64,000 nt of DNA. Origin: an uncultured Ruminococcus sp. Lineage in GTDB: Bacteria; Bacillota; Clostridia; Oscillospirales; Acutalibacteraceae. Every line of letters begins with the position of its first letter. Position 1 is the first letter of the stretch. Below are positions 24,702 to 34,832 of this stretch, piece after piece. The notes under the pieces are model-generated. The model ran no database searches and was not told where the DNA came from. It saw nothing but the letters and a program-made list of their open reading frames with translations. A program made the position numbers and the translations under genes. The stretch is taken from contig CACYWT010000007.1 in the NCBI GenBank assembly GCA_902778175.1, positions 1 through 64,000 on the forward strand. Direction: 5' to 3'.

Positions 24702-24808
24702 TTACGGGTTCTATGAAAAACGGACCACGAGGCAGTCTGAGCCTGTAGTTTTCTGCGCTGAGCTATATTCCTGTATGCAGGAAAATTACGGCAAAACTCC
24801 CGTGGAAA
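24702..24808 (+). ncRNA. Possible structured leader of guaA
   Basis: ACGGG and CCCGT can close a domain containing a hairpin AGGC-AGTCTGA-GCCT and a perfect hairpin TTCCTG-TATG-CAGGAA. It lies about 50 bp before the gene. It does not match the purine, ZTP or guanidine riboswitch consensus that I know. It may be a leader RNA or chance folding. Confidence 0.35.
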
Positions 24809-24857
24809 AGCTTTTCAGTGATTCCCATATTATTAATTTATTTATACGGAGGACATT

Positions 24858-25838
24858 ATGAGCAGTAACATCAGACCCGAAACTATGGAAAGAATAACAA
24901 CACCTGAGCTTGCGCAGGCTTTTATCGAAAAACAGATCTCAGAGCTTAAAGCTCAAATCGGTGACAGAAAGGTTCTCCTTGCTCTTTCAGGCGGAGTTGA
25001 CAGCTCTGTCGTAGCAGCTTTACTGATAAAGGCTATTGGTCAGCAGCTGGTATGTGTTCATGTCAACCACGGACTTCTCCGCAAGGGCGAGCCGGAACAG
25101 GTCGTTGAGGTTTTCCGCAATCAAATGAAGGCAAACCTTGTTTATGTTGATGCAGTTGACCGTTTTCTTGATAAGCTTGCAGGAGTTGCAGACCCCGAAA
25201 AAAAGAGAAAGATCATCGGCGCAGAATTTATCAGGGTATTTGAAGAAGAAGCAAGAAAACAGGAAGGAATAGATTTCCTTGCGCAGGGTACGATCTATCC
25301 CGATATCCTCGAAAGCGACGGAGTAAAGGCTCACCATAACGTAGGCGGTCTTCCCGAAGATCTTCAGTTTGAGCTTGTTGAGCCGCTAAAGCTGCTTTAT
25401 AAGGACGAGGTCAGGGTCGTCGGCAAGGCGCTCGGACTTCCTGACAATATGGTATACCGTCAGCCGTTCCCCGGTCCCGGACTCGGAGTACGCTGTCTTG
25501 GTGCGATAACCCGTGACAGACTTGAAGCTGTAAGAGAATCTGATGCGATCCTTCGTGAGGAATTTGCAAAGAACGGACTTGAGGGTAAGGTATGGCAGTA
25601 CTTTACCGCTGTTCCGGATTTCCGCTCCGTAGGCGTGAAAGACGGAAAAAGAACATTTGCTTATCCAGTAATTATCCGCGCTGTCAATACAAAGGACGCT
25701 ATGACTGCAACTGTTGAGGATATCCCCTTTGCTCTTCTCCAGCATATAACCTCAAGGATCACATCTGAGGTCGAAGGAGTAAACCGTGTTCTTTACGATC
25801 TCACTCCCAAGCCCAGCGGAACGATCGAATGGGAGTAA
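24858..25838 (+). CDS. guaA: GMP synthase, ATP-pyrophosphatase and dimerisation domains only
   Basis: A 326-residue protein covering the synthetase part of GuaA: PP-loop [11 protein letters not shown] (about 41-51), the dimerisation domain with [11 protein letters not shown] and the C-terminal PSGTIEWE. It converts XMP to GMP using ATP and ammonia. The N-terminal class I glutaminase domain of the usual ~510-residue enzyme is absent, and no frame upstream encodes it. Such two-subunit forms need a separate glutaminase, or free ammonia. GGAGG lies before the ATG. Confidence 0.9.
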   Translation: MSSNIRPETMERITTPELAQAFIEKQISELKAQIGDRKVLLALSGGVDSSVVAALLIKAIGQQLVCVHVNHGLLRKGEPEQVVEVFRNQMKANLVYVDAVDRFLDKLAGVADPEKKRKIIGAEFIRVFEEEARKQEGIDFLAQGTIYPDILESDGVKAHHNVGGLPEDLQFELVEPLKLLYKDEVRVVGKALGLPDNMVYRQPFPGPGLGVRCLGAITRDRLEAVRESDAILREEFAKNGLEGKVWQYFTAVPDFRSVGVKDGKRTFAYPVIIRAVNTKDAMTATVEDIPFALLQHITSRITSEVEGVNRVLYDLTPKPSGTIEWE

Positions 25839-25866
25839 GTAAGTACAATTATTAATATTAAAATAA

Positions 25867-25907
25867 GGCTGTCAGATTGGTCAAATTAACAATTTGGCAG
25901 CTTTTTT
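25867..25907 (+). terminator. Terminator of guaA
   Basis: GCTGTCAGATTG and CAATTTGGCAGC pair, with wobbles, before T6. Confidence 0.75.
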
Positions 25908-26018
25908 ATCTCACAGCAAAAATAACTATTGCCTTTCATTATGATGTATGTTATAATAATATTGATATATGTTTAATAAATAATTATGTGAAATTAATTT
26001 AAGGATACAATTTACTTC

Positions 26019-26050
26019 TGCTTTGATAACGACAGCGTTGTCATTTTTTG
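26019..26050 (+). terminator. Terminator-like hairpin in the leader of the GNAT gene
   Basis: TGATAACG-ACAG-CGTTGTCA is followed by T6 and then directly by GAAAGGAG, the ribosome site of the next gene. It could attenuate that gene or end a transcript from upstream. Confidence 0.5.
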
Positions 26051-26066
26051 AAAGGAGAATTTTTTT

Positions 26067-26522
26067 ATGAAAACAGAAATCATTAAATTGGATATTTCGG
26101 ATTACTCAAAATGCAGCAACATCTGGGATATGCAGCGTCAGAGCGATCTTGCATATAAATTTCAGAGTGAGCTAATTTCCGGTAACCGTATTACATATAT
26201 TTTTACTATCGACGGAGAGTTTATCGGTGAGATCTCTCTTATCAAAGAGATGAATGACGCTGACTATACAATTCCCGGCAAGAGAGTTTTTGTATCGCGC
26301 CTTATCGTAAAATATGAATACAGACGTCAGGGCATCGGCAGAAAGCTTATCGAATTCATAACCGAAAAAGCAAAGGAAATGGGCTACAGTGAAATGACCG
26401 TAGGCGTGGATCTTGTAAACTATCCTGCGCTCAGACTTTATATTCTTTCCGGCTTTGATAAGATCAGTTATATCGGAGAGGATTCACAGGGTAAGTATCT
26501 TAAACTCCTGAAAAAGATCTGA
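26067..26522 (+). CDS. GNAT-family N-acetyltransferase
   Basis: A 151-residue single GNAT domain. The acetyl-CoA pyrophosphate loop is YRRQGIGRKL within motif A, and VDLVNYPALRLYILSGF forms the C-terminal part. The acceptor substrate is unknown. GAAAGGAG is 11 bp before the ATG, and a terminator-like hairpin sits just before it. Confidence 0.85.
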   Translation: MKTEIIKLDISDYSKCSNIWDMQRQSDLAYKFQSELISGNRITYIFTIDGEFIGEISLIKEMNDADYTIPGKRVFVSRLIVKYEYRRQGIGRKLIEFITEKAKEMGYSEMTVGVDLVNYPALRLYILSGFDKISYIGEDSQGKYLKLLKKI

Positions 26523-26659
26523 TACGGTATTATTCCGATAATTGCTTCTGCACAAAAGACTGTATCCGACGGATACTGAGAATTGATCGGATCGTCTTTG
26601 CACTGACGCGGACTTTGCAGATATCTTTCCTATGTATCGCATTTTTTAATAAATAAATC

Positions 26660-26704
26660 AAGACCCTGCATTGCGGTTCGTTCCGTTTTGCAGGGTCTTT
26701 TTTT
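26660..26704. terminator. Bidirectional terminator between the GNAT gene and htpG
   Basis: AAGACCCTGCA and TGCAGGGTCTT form an 11 bp stem followed by T-run. Confidence 0.85.
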
Positions 26705-26717
26705 CGTTTATTCTGTT

Positions 26718-28550
26718 TTACAGCAGACCCATGACCTCGACGCTTCTTGCAACAAAGCCTTCAAGCTCCGCTGCGGAAAGCCTTCTCTGGCTGAGCGCCG
26801 CAAGATCATAGATATGACGGCATATAAGACGCTGCTTGTCCTCGTCAAATTCTTCAAGCTTTGCTACGGTCGGATTCGACGTATTTATTATCAGCGTTTC
26901 CTGAGCCTTTTCATTGCTGTTACCGAACATATTGCCGTATATACGGTTCATATCATTGATACGGCGCTGATATTCGTTTATCGTGATAACAGCAGGCATA
27001 TCAGCGTTTTTGAGTGCCTGAGTCTTTATCTCCAGCTTTTCCATTCCGAGAGCATCTTTGAAAAGAGTTATCAGCTTTTCGCTGTCCGGAGCTTCTGTCT
27101 TTCCGGCGTCATCCGATTTAAGCACCTCATCTATTTCGGAATCTATGCGCACGAATTTGAGATCCTGCTCCTTATATTCAAGATATGTTACGAAATGGGT
27201 ATCAATATTATGCTCAAGAATTACGGCGTCAAGCCCGTTATCCTTGAACAGCTTGATATACTGAGCCTGTACATCGGTGCTTGAAACATAATATACCTTA
27301 TCCCCTATCTTCGGCAGCTCGCCAAAGGTCTTGAATTCGCCGCCTATGGTTTTATAGAGGATAATATCCTTCATTCTTTCATAGAATTTATCGTCCTTTA
27401 TGCAGCCGAATTTTATAAAGGGAGAAATATCGTCCCAGTAGCTTTCATATTCCTTTCTTTCGTTCTTGAATACGGAAACAAGCTTATCTGCAACCTTTTT
27501 CGTGATATGTCTTGATATCTTTGCGACCTCGGCGTCATTTTGCAGGAAGGAACGGCTTACATTGAGCGGAAGGTCGGGACAGTCGATTACGCCCTTGAGC
27601 AGCATCAGAAATTCCGGAACGACTTCCTTTATGTTGTCGGCAATATATACCTGATTTGAGAAAAGCTTGATCTCGCCGGGCATTACCTGCAGCTTATCTG
27701 TCTGTTTCGGGAAATAGAGTATTCCCTTGAGGTTGAATGGATAATCAACATTAAGGTGTATCCAGAAAAGCGGAAGATTTATATCCGGGAAAACCTCACG
27801 GTAGAAATCCTCATACTCCTCGGTAGTGCAGTCCTTGGGGGCTTTGAGCCAGAGAGGCTCTGTGATATTGACAGGTTTCTCCTCGGCTTCCATATCATTG
27901 TCCTTATCCTCCTTTTTCTCCTGAATACAGGTGAAGAAGATCTCATAGGGCATGAAATGACAATATTTTTTCAGTGTAGTGCGCAGCTTTAAGCTGTCGC
28001 AGAATTCCATTCCGTCCTCGGAAAAATGCATTATGATCTCTGTTCCGCGTTCGGTTTTTTCGCAGTCGGAGATCTCATAGGTCTTGGATCCGTCGCTTGA
28101 CCAGTGAACTGCCTTTGCATCATTTAAATATGAAAGTGTATTGATCTCGACAGTATCGGAGATCATATACGCCGAATAAAAGCCAAGACCGAAATGTCCG
28201 ATTATACCATCTCCGGCATCGGTCTTATCGCTGTATTTTTCGATAAATTCCTGCGCTCCGGAAAAGGCTACCTGAGTTATGTATTTCTCGACCTCTTCCT
28301 CTGTCATGCCGATACCGTTATCTTTTACGGTCAGTGTTTTTGCGTCCTTATCAAGAATGACATCAATCCTGGCTTTGCTGCCGTCGTCCTCTGCTTCGCC
28401 TATTGTGCAAAGACTGCGATATTTCTTTATTGCGTCGCAGCCGTTAGCTACGATCTCTCTGAGGAATATATCCTTGTCAGAATAAAGCCATTTTTTGATG
28501 ATCGGAAACAGGTTTTCCGAATCAATCCTGATCTGTCCTTCACGTTTCAT
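26718..28550 (-). CDS. htpG: Hsp90 chaperone HtpG
   Basis: A 610-residue bacterial Hsp90. The N-terminal GHKL ATPase shows REIVANGCDAIKK (N-box), DNGIGM and GHFGLGFYSAYM; the middle domain carries the catalytic-loop region NVSRSFLQND, and the C-terminal dimer domain ends near residue 605. It is monocistronic between terminators. The C-terminus is a little divergent from E. coli HtpG but all ATPase motifs are intact. Confidence 0.93.
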   Translation of the reverse strand: MKREGQIRIDSENLFPIIKKWLYSDKDIFLREIVANGCDAIKKYRSLCTIGEAEDDGSKARIDVILDKDAKTLTVKDNGIGMTEEEVEKYITQVAFSGAQEFIEKYSDKTDAGDGIIGHFGLGFYSAYMISDTVEINTLSYLNDAKAVHWSSDGSKTYEISDCEKTERGTEIIMHFSEDGMEFCDSLKLRTTLKKYCHFMPYEIFFTCIQEKKEDKDNDMEAEEKPVNITEPLWLKAPKDCTTEEYEDFYREVFPDINLPLFWIHLNVDYPFNLKGILYFPKQTDKLQVMPGEIKLFSNQVYIADNIKEVVPEFLMLLKGVIDCPDLPLNVSRSFLQNDAEVAKISRHITKKVADKLVSVFKNERKEYESYWDDISPFIKFGCIKDDKFYERMKDIILYKTIGGEFKTFGELPKIGDKVYYVSSTDVQAQYIKLFKDNGLDAVILEHNIDTHFVTYLEYKEQDLKFVRIDSEIDEVLKSDDAGKTEAPDSEKLITLFKDALGMEKLEIKTQALKNADMPAVITINEYQRRINDMNRIYGNMFGNSNEKAQETLIINTSNPTVAKLEEFDEDKQRLICRHIYDLAALSQRRLSAAELEGFVARSVEVMGLL

Positions 28551-28637
28551 TTAATATTACCTCCAATTGATAGCCGGTGAGCCGGAAGGACCTGTACCTT
28601 CCGGATACCTTTATTATATGATCGCCTTGCGGCATAA

Positions 28638-28674
28638 GGGGATCCCGGAAAACAGCCTGTTTTCCGCAGATCCC
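28638..28674 (-). terminator. Hairpin after ftsK
   Basis: GGGATC-CCGGAAAAC and GTTTTCCG-AGATCCC pair strongly but lack a long T-run, so termination is likely but not certain. Confidence 0.5.
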
Positions 28675-28685
28675 ATGATCGGCTG

Positions 28686-31379
28686 TTACTGATCTGATGC
28701 TGCCATATTCCGTTCAAGCCATTGCTGATAGGTCATCAGCACTCTTCTCGGCTTTGCTCCCTCATGCGGTCCGACAACACCCATCTGTTCCATTTCATCT
28801 ATAAGTCTGCCTGCTCTTGCATATCCCAGACGGAAGCGTCTTTGCAGCATTGAGGTCGAAGCCTGTCCTGCCTCGACAACGCATTTTATTGCCTCCTCCA
28901 TCATCGGGTCAAAATCTCCGCCGAGATCATCTCCGCCGCCGGAGCTGTTTTCGAGTATGGCGTTGCGTTCTATTTCCTCGATGACGCTTTCGTCATATTC
29001 GACTACCTTGCTTTTCTTTATAAAATCAACGATGTTTTCGATCTCGACATCATCAACATAGCAGCCCTGTACTCGTATCGGCTTTGTTGTTCCGATAGGT
29101 GAAAACAGCATATCGCCTCGTCCGAGCAGCTTTTCAGCGCCTGCTGTATCAAGTATCGTTCTTGAATCCACTACTGATTTAACGGCAAAAGCTATTCGGC
29201 TCGGAACATTAGCCTTGATAAGACCGGTGATAACGTCTACGGAGGGACGCTGGGTCGCAATAACAAGATGCATTCCTGCAGCACGGGCCATCTGTGCAAG
29301 ACGGCAGATGGATTCCTCCACCTCTTTCGACGCTGCCATCATCAGATCGGCAAGCTCGTCGATAACAATAACTATCTGCGGCATTTTTTCAAGCTTGCGT
29401 TTTTCCGGCTCGGATTCGGAATTTCCGAGTTCAGCCTGAGCCTGCGCAAGCATTTCGTCCTCCTCAAAGGAACGCTCGCTGTCCTCGATATGCACATCAT
29501 TTGCATTATCGTCATATTCCTTGTTCTGTCTGTCAACAAAACGGTTATAGCTGTGCATATCACGCACATTGTATTCCGCAAAGGTCTTGTAGCGGTTAAG
29601 CATTTCATTTACCGCCCAGTTCAGCGCGCCTGCAGCCTTTCTCGGGTCGGTAACAACAGGAACGAGAAGATGAGGTATTCCGTTATATACGCCAAGCTCA
29701 ACGACCTTCGGGTCGATCAGAAGAAGCTTTACTTCATCAGGGCTTGCCTTATAGAGAAGACTTACGAGCATTGAATTGATACATACCGATTTACCAGAGC
29801 CTGTCGAGCCGGCTATAAGCAGGTGCGGCATACGGCTCAGATCGGCAAGGGTTATCCTGCCTGTGATATCCATTCCGAGAGCAACCGTCAGCCTGCTTTT
29901 TGAACGCTGGAATTCGTCCGATTCGACAAGACCGCGCATTTTTACAATGCTTACGTTCTTGTTCGGGACTTCGATTCCGACTGCGTTCTTGCCGGGAATC
30001 GGGGCTTCGATACGAACTCCGGTCGCGGCAAGGTTCATCGCTATATCATCGGAAAGATTCGTTATCTTGCTTATCTTGACTCCTGATGCAGGCTGCAGCT
30101 CATACCTCGTTACCGAGGGACCGCGGCATATATTTACTATAGTTGTCTGTACTCCGAAGCTTTTCAGTGTTTCGACAAGCATTTTGCCGTTCTGGTTCAG
30201 TTCGAGTGAAATATTGCTTTCCTGTTCGGGCGGCTGCGCCTCAAGAAGATTGAACGGCGGTCTGACATAATGCCCTGAAACGATAGGCTCATTCTTGATA
30301 TTGAATTCGGGAACAGGCTCCTGTTTTCTGGATCTTTTCACTTTTTCCATTGGTTCAGGCGGAGGAAGATTCTCCCTGAGCGCGGTTATATCAATAAGAT
30401 CATCAGTGCTCATGTCGATATTCTGTCCCGTGATTGTCAGATCATCTAAAAATACAGGCATCTCCTCAGTTTCGGGAATATCCGTAACGGGAGCTTCTTT
30501 TTTTATTTCTTCGGGCTTGTTTTTGCGGGGCTTGGATCGCTTACGGTCAGCTGACGATATCTCCTCTGCTCCATCGGGCTGATAGAAGGGCTTATTGCGG
30601 AATCTGCGGAGATCGCCGTTTCCGTTCTGCGAAGGATCAGCCGTCTGCTTTTCTATCTGCTGACGGATATATTCCTCCCTCGCCTTTTTTCTTTCAGCCT
30701 CTTTCAGCTCGTTTTGTCTTTTGTGTACCTCGTTTCTTATCTGCCGCTTATCGCTGATATGCTCGCCTGCTCTGACGACGGGCTTTTTTACGGCGTCAAA
30801 AATATTAATCAGCAATGCGCCGAGCGTTACTGCAAGAACTATCAGGAACAGGATTATCCCGATTATCCCTCCGCCGACCGAACCGGCAAGCTTTGCAAGG
30901 GGATATCCGAGTATTGCGCCGATCAGTCCTGTTCCGGTATGCTCGCTCGAATATATAAGGCTGGCGTGCATTTCGCCAAAATATCCGCCGAGAGAAGATG
31001 TATCCGTCTGGAAACAATATACCGTCGCAGAAATAAGCAATACAAGCAGACACATCAGTACAGTTTTAAGTGTAAAACGATATGTAGGTCTGTCCTTGAC
31101 ATTCTGATATGCGCAATATATCAGGATCGCAGGAACGGCAAAGCCGAATATCCCGAATATTCCTCTGTATACGCAGTGTACCGTATACCATACGCTTTCT
31201 CCTGCCATGAAGTAAATGAAAACAAACAGTACTGCGGCAAGAAACTGTATTATTGCAGTTATGAACCTTCTGCGCTGATATTCCCATTCCTCACGGGCTT
31301 TCCTTTTTGCCTTGGAAGAAGAGCTGCCTTTTGCGGCAGGCTTTTTTGTTTTTGATGATGTTTGTTTTTTTGCTGCCAT
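28686..31379 (-). CDS. ftsK: DNA translocase FtsK/SpoIIIE
   Basis: An 897-residue septal DNA pump. A Lys-rich head is followed by four membrane segments (about 35-175), a charged, proline-rich linker (about 215-385), and the motor domain with Walker [11 protein letters not shown], Walker [12 protein letters not shown] and the RQ[M/L]ARAAG-like [12 protein letters not shown] block. The C-terminal gamma winged helix (about 835-890, [21 protein letters not shown]) reads polar DNA motifs. The start at 31379 has GGAGGTGA before it; the longer frame begins inside a repeat element. Confidence 0.93.
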   Translation of the reverse strand: MAAKKQTSSKTKKPAAKGSSSSKAKRKAREEWEYQRRRFITAIIQFLAAVLFVFIYFMAGESVWYTVHCVYRGIFGIFGFAVPAILIYCAYQNVKDRPTYRFTLKTVLMCLLVLLISATVYCFQTDTSSLGGYFGEMHASLIYSSEHTGTGLIGAILGYPLAKLAGSVGGGIIGIILFLIVLAVTLGALLINIFDAVKKPVVRAGEHISDKRQIRNEVHKRQNELKEAERKKAREEYIRQQIEKQTADPSQNGNGDLRRFRNKPFYQPDGAEEISSADRKRSKPRKNKPEEIKKEAPVTDIPETEEMPVFLDDLTITGQNIDMSTDDLIDITALRENLPPPEPMEKVKRSRKQEPVPEFNIKNEPIVSGHYVRPPFNLLEAQPPEQESNISLELNQNGKMLVETLKSFGVQTTIVNICRGPSVTRYELQPASGVKISKITNLSDDIAMNLAATGVRIEAPIPGKNAVGIEVPNKNVSIVKMRGLVESDEFQRSKSRLTVALGMDITGRITLADLSRMPHLLIAGSTGSGKSVCINSMLVSLLYKASPDEVKLLLIDPKVVELGVYNGIPHLLVPVVTDPRKAAGALNWAVNEMLNRYKTFAEYNVRDMHSYNRFVDRQNKEYDDNANDVHIEDSERSFEEDEMLAQAQAELGNSESEPEKRKLEKMPQIVIVIDELADLMMAASKEVEESICRLAQMARAAGMHLVIATQRPSVDVITGLIKANVPSRIAFAVKSVVDSRTILDTAGAEKLLGRGDMLFSPIGTTKPIRVQGCYVDDVEIENIVDFIKKSKVVEYDESVIEEIERNAILENSSGGGDDLGGDFDPMMEEAIKCVVEAGQASTSMLQRRFRLGYARAGRLIDEMEQMGVVGPHEGAKPRRVLMTYQQWLERNMAASDQ

Positions 31380-31442
31380 GCAGTCACCTCCGTTATGCAG
31401 TAAAATCGGGCAACATCTTCCATGCCGCCCGACAGTTATTTC

Positions 31443-31499
31443 AGGCAATACCATACAAAGACAGCGCCGCAACGCGGTCCTCAGAAGCTGTTGCCTTTA
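31443..31499 (+). repeat. Dispersed MITE-like repeat copy between uppP and ftsK
   Basis: AGGCAATACCATACAAAGACAGCGCCGC-like start with a terminal inverted repeat: AGGCAA at 31443 and TTGCCT at 31491-31496. It overlaps the last codon region of uppP and the ftsK leader. The core matches the copy at 44015 for about 22 of 28 or more bases. Confidence 0.6.
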
Positions 31500-32456
31500 A
31501 AATACAAGAGCCTGATCCGGGTGGAAAAGGTTTGTTCCTGTTGTAAGCTCTATGATACTGATGACAGTAACGATGATTCCCACAACAGCAGTGTAAAGGA
31601 TAAAGATATACATTCTGTCTGTCTTGAGCAGCCATTTGAACAGCTTTATCGCAAAAAAGCCTACTACTGCCGCTACGATCATTCCTATCATTACGGGAAG
31701 ATAATCAATTGTAACTGCCTTTCCGTCATCAGGGAAAAGCGCGTCCTTGCCCTCAAGCAGCGCAGCGGCTACTATCGCCGGTGTGCCGAGGATAAAGGAA
31801 TAATCAAGCGCCGTCTGCTTGTTTATCCCGCGAAGCTGGCTTGCCGCAAGGGTGGAGCCGGAACGTGAAACTCCCGGGAAAAGCGCTGCAAAGCACTGAG
31901 TGATACCTACTGTCAGCGCGTCAACAACATTATAGCGTCTTCTGCCTGCGCCTTTTTCTGTCAGTATACCCTTTTCCTTATAGCGGAGAGTTGTTTTCTT
32001 ATTCGTTCTGTCACCGACGAAAAGAAGAAGGCTGGTCGTCATAAGCGAAAGACCTACAACAATAAAGAATCCGCTTTTTGCAAACAGATCGGCAAGATCC
32101 TTTATCTTCATATCAGTTCCCGGAATGGGAATGAAAAGCAGGAACAAGGGAAGCAGACCGATTATTATCATTACTACCATATTGCGCTTGGGATTCATTT
32201 CGCTCCACTTGAATTTTCCGGTGAAGATATCCTTTACCATAAGACCAAATTCCTTAAGCAGACCTGCTATAAGCTTGACGTATACTCCCACTACGGCTGC
32301 AAGTGTTCCGATATGCAGCATTACGGAGAAAAAGAGATTGTCCTCCTGCATACCGAAAATATGCTGGGTAATAGCTAAATGACCGCTGCTTGAAACGGGA
32401 AGAAATTCTGTTAATCCCTGAATTATTCCCTGTATCACAGCACTGAAAATATCCAT
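31497..32456 (-). CDS. uppP: Undecaprenyl-diphosphatase
   Basis: A 319-residue BacA/UppP membrane enzyme that recycles the cell-wall lipid carrier. The family motifs are EFLPVSSSGH (about 17-26) and PGVSRSG (about 193-199), with eight or so membrane segments. A central insertion (about 155-180, RTNKKTTLRYKEKGI) makes it longer than the E. coli protein (273). AGGAGG precedes the start. Confidence 0.92.
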   Translation of the reverse strand: MDIFSAVIQGIIQGLTEFLPVSSSGHLAITQHIFGMQEDNLFFSVMLHIGTLAAVVGVYVKLIAGLLKEFGLMVKDIFTGKFKWSEMNPKRNMVVMIIIGLLPLFLLFIPIPGTDMKIKDLADLFAKSGFFIVVGLSLMTTSLLLFVGDRTNKKTTLRYKEKGILTEKGAGRRRYNVVDALTVGITQCFAALFPGVSRSGSTLAASQLRGINKQTALDYSFILGTPAIVAAALLEGKDALFPDDGKAVTIDYLPVMIGMIVAAVVGFFAIKLFKWLLKTDRMYIFILYTAVVGIIVTVISIIELTTGTNLFHPDQALVF

Positions 32457-32548
32457 TGTTATGTACCTCCTGTTTGTTCCAGCAGAATAAAACGCTAAAT
32501 CGGATATAATGATTTTATTCTGCTGTCTGACGGAATATTCTTTTTCTG

Positions 32549-33325
32549 TTATTTTGCTTTTGCCTTTTTCTTTTTTTCCTTTGACTTTGCCGTATCTATC
32601 ATTTTATGAAGACAGGCTACGGCGTCGCGCAGTGTTCCTACGCTGTCGATCAGACCTTCTCCCACAGCCTCTTTACCGTCGAGTATCGTTCCGATATCCA
32701 TGACCAGCTCGTCTGTATTAAGCGCAAGCTCATTATATCTTTCGGGGCTGATAGAGGAATTATCCGTAACGAATTTGGTTATACGGCTCTGCATACGCTG
32801 AAAATACTCAAACGCCTGCGGTACTCCGAGCATAAGACCGTTCATACGCACCGGATGTATTGTCATGGTCGCAGAGCGCGCTATGAACGAACGCTTTGCA
32901 GCGACCGCTATCGGCACTCCGATCGAATGACCGCCTCCGAGTACAAGCGAAACCACCGGTTTTGTCATTCCTGCGACAAGTTCGGCTATCGCAAGCCCTG
33001 CCTCAACATCTCCGCCTACGGTATTGAGTATTATCAGAAGTCCGTCTATGCTTTCGCTCTGCTCCACGGAAACAAGCTGAGGAATGATATGCTCATACTT
33101 CGTCGTCTTATTCTGCGGAGAAAGGATATAGTGCCCCTCGATCTGTCCTATGATAGTCAGACACTGGACTGTGTATTCGCCGCAGGCTGAAATTATCGAA
33201 CCTGATTCAATTATCATTTCCGCGGCATTGCCGATGCTTTCCGGCAGCGCAGGCGTCGGTACGTCGGGGATCTCTTCACAAAGCGAACGGGATATTCCGG
33301 TCTGTCCGTTTTTATTACTGCTCAT
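32549..33325 (-). CDS. tepA: ClpP-like serine peptidase, TepA type
   Basis: A 258-residue ClpP-fold peptidase of the translocation-enhancing protein group. Family features are [20 protein letters not shown], the Ser region [12 protein letters not shown] and the following TIHPVRMNG with the catalytic His. There is no signal peptide. The C-terminus is a Lys-rich tail ([12 protein letters not shown]). GGAGG stands 8 bp before the ATG at 33325; the longer frame has no site. It lies next to uppP and ftsK, an order common in Clostridia. Confidence 0.85.
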   Translation of the reverse strand: MSSNKNGQTGISRSLCEEIPDVPTPALPESIGNAAEMIIESGSIISACGEYTVQCLTIIGQIEGHYILSPQNKTTKYEHIIPQLVSVEQSESIDGLLIILNTVGGDVEAGLAIAELVAGMTKPVVSLVLGGGHSIGVPIAVAAKRSFIARSATMTIHPVRMNGLMLGVPQAFEYFQRMQSRITKFVTDNSSISPERYNELALNTDELVMDIGTILDGKEAVGEGLIDSVGTLRDAVACLHKMIDTAKSKEKKKKAKAK

Positions 33326-33558
33326 TTTATCATGCCTCCATGCAATAAGTATTTGCATTTCAGCATTGCAGCATACATTTAAGTATAACATTTTTTTCGT
33401 TTCTGTTCAAGATTTATTACGGTTTTTTAACCAAAATCTGATGTGAAGTTTTCTCATATCTATATATTTTTTTTTGAACGGTGTATTGTATCCCGGTCAA
33501 TAATATGTTATATTAATCTTATAATTGCAAACTTTTAATTTTTTTCAGGAGGCATAAT

Positions 33559-34224
33559 ATGGATAATGCATCACGTCGCGACAAGGGTATGCTCTACCGC
33601 ACAGATGACGAGCTTATGAAACAGCAGGCAAAGGCGCGAAGGCTGACCCAGAAGCTCAATACCATGGACAGATCCGATTTCAAGGGCATTATGGAAACAG
33701 TAAAGGAACTTCTTGGCAAAACAGAGGGAGCTTTTATCAATCCGCCGTTTTACTGTGATTACGGTTTCAATATTGAGATCGGAAAGCATTTCTTCTGCAA
33801 TTACAACTGCACCATTCTTGATGTTGCCAGAGTCAGGATCGGTGATAATTGTCTTTTTGCGCCTAATGTTTCATTGTATACGGCAGGACACCCGATACAT
33901 CCTGCGATGAGGAATACATATTATGAATACGGCAGGGAAATAAATATCGGGAATAATGTCTGGATAGGCGGAAATACCGTTGTATGTCCGGGCGTCACGA
34001 TCGGAGATAACTGTGTTATCGGCGCAGGCTCGGTCGTAACAAGGGATATCCCGGCATGGTCGGTCGCAGCAGGCAATCCGTGCCGCGTTCTCCGGGAGAT
34101 CACAGATGATGATATGAATTATTATTTCGGGAAATTACAGCCCGATGATGAAGCAGCTCAGGATATACGGAGCATTATCGAAAAAGAAAACGATCAGGAA
34201 AAATTTCCTTTCAGGAATAAATAA
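33559..34224 (+). CDS. Sugar O-acetyltransferase (maltose/galactoside acetyltransferase type)
   Basis: A 221-residue left-handed beta-helix acetyltransferase. The helical N-terminal cap (about 8-60) is of the Mac type, and hexapeptide repeats run from about 65 to 185 (for example VRIGDNCLFAPNVS, INIGNNVWIGGNTVVCPGVTIGDNCVIGAGSVV), with the catalytic His in YTAGHPI. It probably acetylates maltose or related sugars. CAGGAGG lies 8 bp before the ATG. Confidence 0.88.
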   Translation: MDNASRRDKGMLYRTDDELMKQQAKARRLTQKLNTMDRSDFKGIMETVKELLGKTEGAFINPPFYCDYGFNIEIGKHFFCNYNCTILDVARVRIGDNCLFAPNVSLYTAGHPIHPAMRNTYYEYGREINIGNNVWIGGNTVVCPGVTIGDNCVIGAGSVVTRDIPAWSVAAGNPCRVLREITDDDMNYYFGKLQPDDEAAQDIRSIIEKENDQEKFPFRNK

Positions 34225-34235
34225 ATGCATAAGCA

Positions 34236-34266
34236 AAGCCGGTGAACAAACTCACCGGCTTATTTT
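34236..34266. terminator. Bidirectional terminator between the acetyltransferase and nrdG
   Basis: AAGCCGGTGA-ACAAAC-TCACCGGCTT, followed by ATTTT. Confidence 0.82.
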
Positions 34267-34281
34267 CATATATTGCTTTTT

Positions 34282-34809
34282 TCAATCATTAAGCGGTGAC
34301 AAAACCACTTCTCCGGATTTTCGCGTTGCTTTCATATCAATTACGCGCTGATTTTCCGAACCCCTGAACCTTAGCATAAGGTTCCTCAGTTCAAGCACAA
34401 ACCGTCCGTCCACCAGAATATCGGTCATATCCAGTATCTCATCAGTACATTCGATATATCTGCAGCCGCCGGGGATAAGATCCTTGTCGTAGGTAAAGCC
34501 CGTGAACATCCATATATCACGTTCGGGAAGTTCTTTTTTCACCCTGCGCAGAAGCTTTACTATTTCTCTCTGATTCGATTGCTCAAAGGGTTCGCCGCCG
34601 AGAATGGTTATCCCGTCGTAGTAGCTCTGCGACAGTTCTTTAAGAATAAAATCTTCTATCTCAGGAGTATAGGGCTTTCCGTAGTCAAAATCCCATGTCT
34701 GCGGCTGAAAACAACCCTTGCAGTGGTTTGTGCAGCCGGAAACGAATACGCTGACCCGTATACCCGTTCCGTTAGCACAATCTGCGGTTATGATCTCTCC
34801 GATATGCAT
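34282..34809 (-). CDS. nrdG: Anaerobic ribonucleotide reductase activating enzyme
   Basis: A 175-residue radical-SAM protein that forms the glycyl radical on NrdD. The [4Fe-4S] motif is CTNHCKGC (Cx3Cx2C), followed by FQPQTWDFDYGKP; TILGGEPFEQ is the GGE SAM-binding motif. It follows nrdD by 23 bp on the same strand, the standard nrdDG operon. Confidence 0.92.
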   Translation of the reverse strand: MHIGEIITADCANGTGIRVSVFVSGCTNHCKGCFQPQTWDFDYGKPYTPEIEDFILKELSQSYYDGITILGGEPFEQSNQREIVKLLRRVKKELPERDIWMFTGFTYDKDLIPGGCRYIECTDEILDMTDILVDGRFVLELRNLMLRFRGSENQRVIDMKATRKSGEVVLSPLND

Positions 34810-34832
34810 TCTGTACGCCTCCGCTTATATTA

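Noticed and set aside
24660..24857. Purine or guanidine riboswitch before guaA
   Set aside because: The conserved core nucleotides of those classes are absent, so only an unassigned leader was listed.
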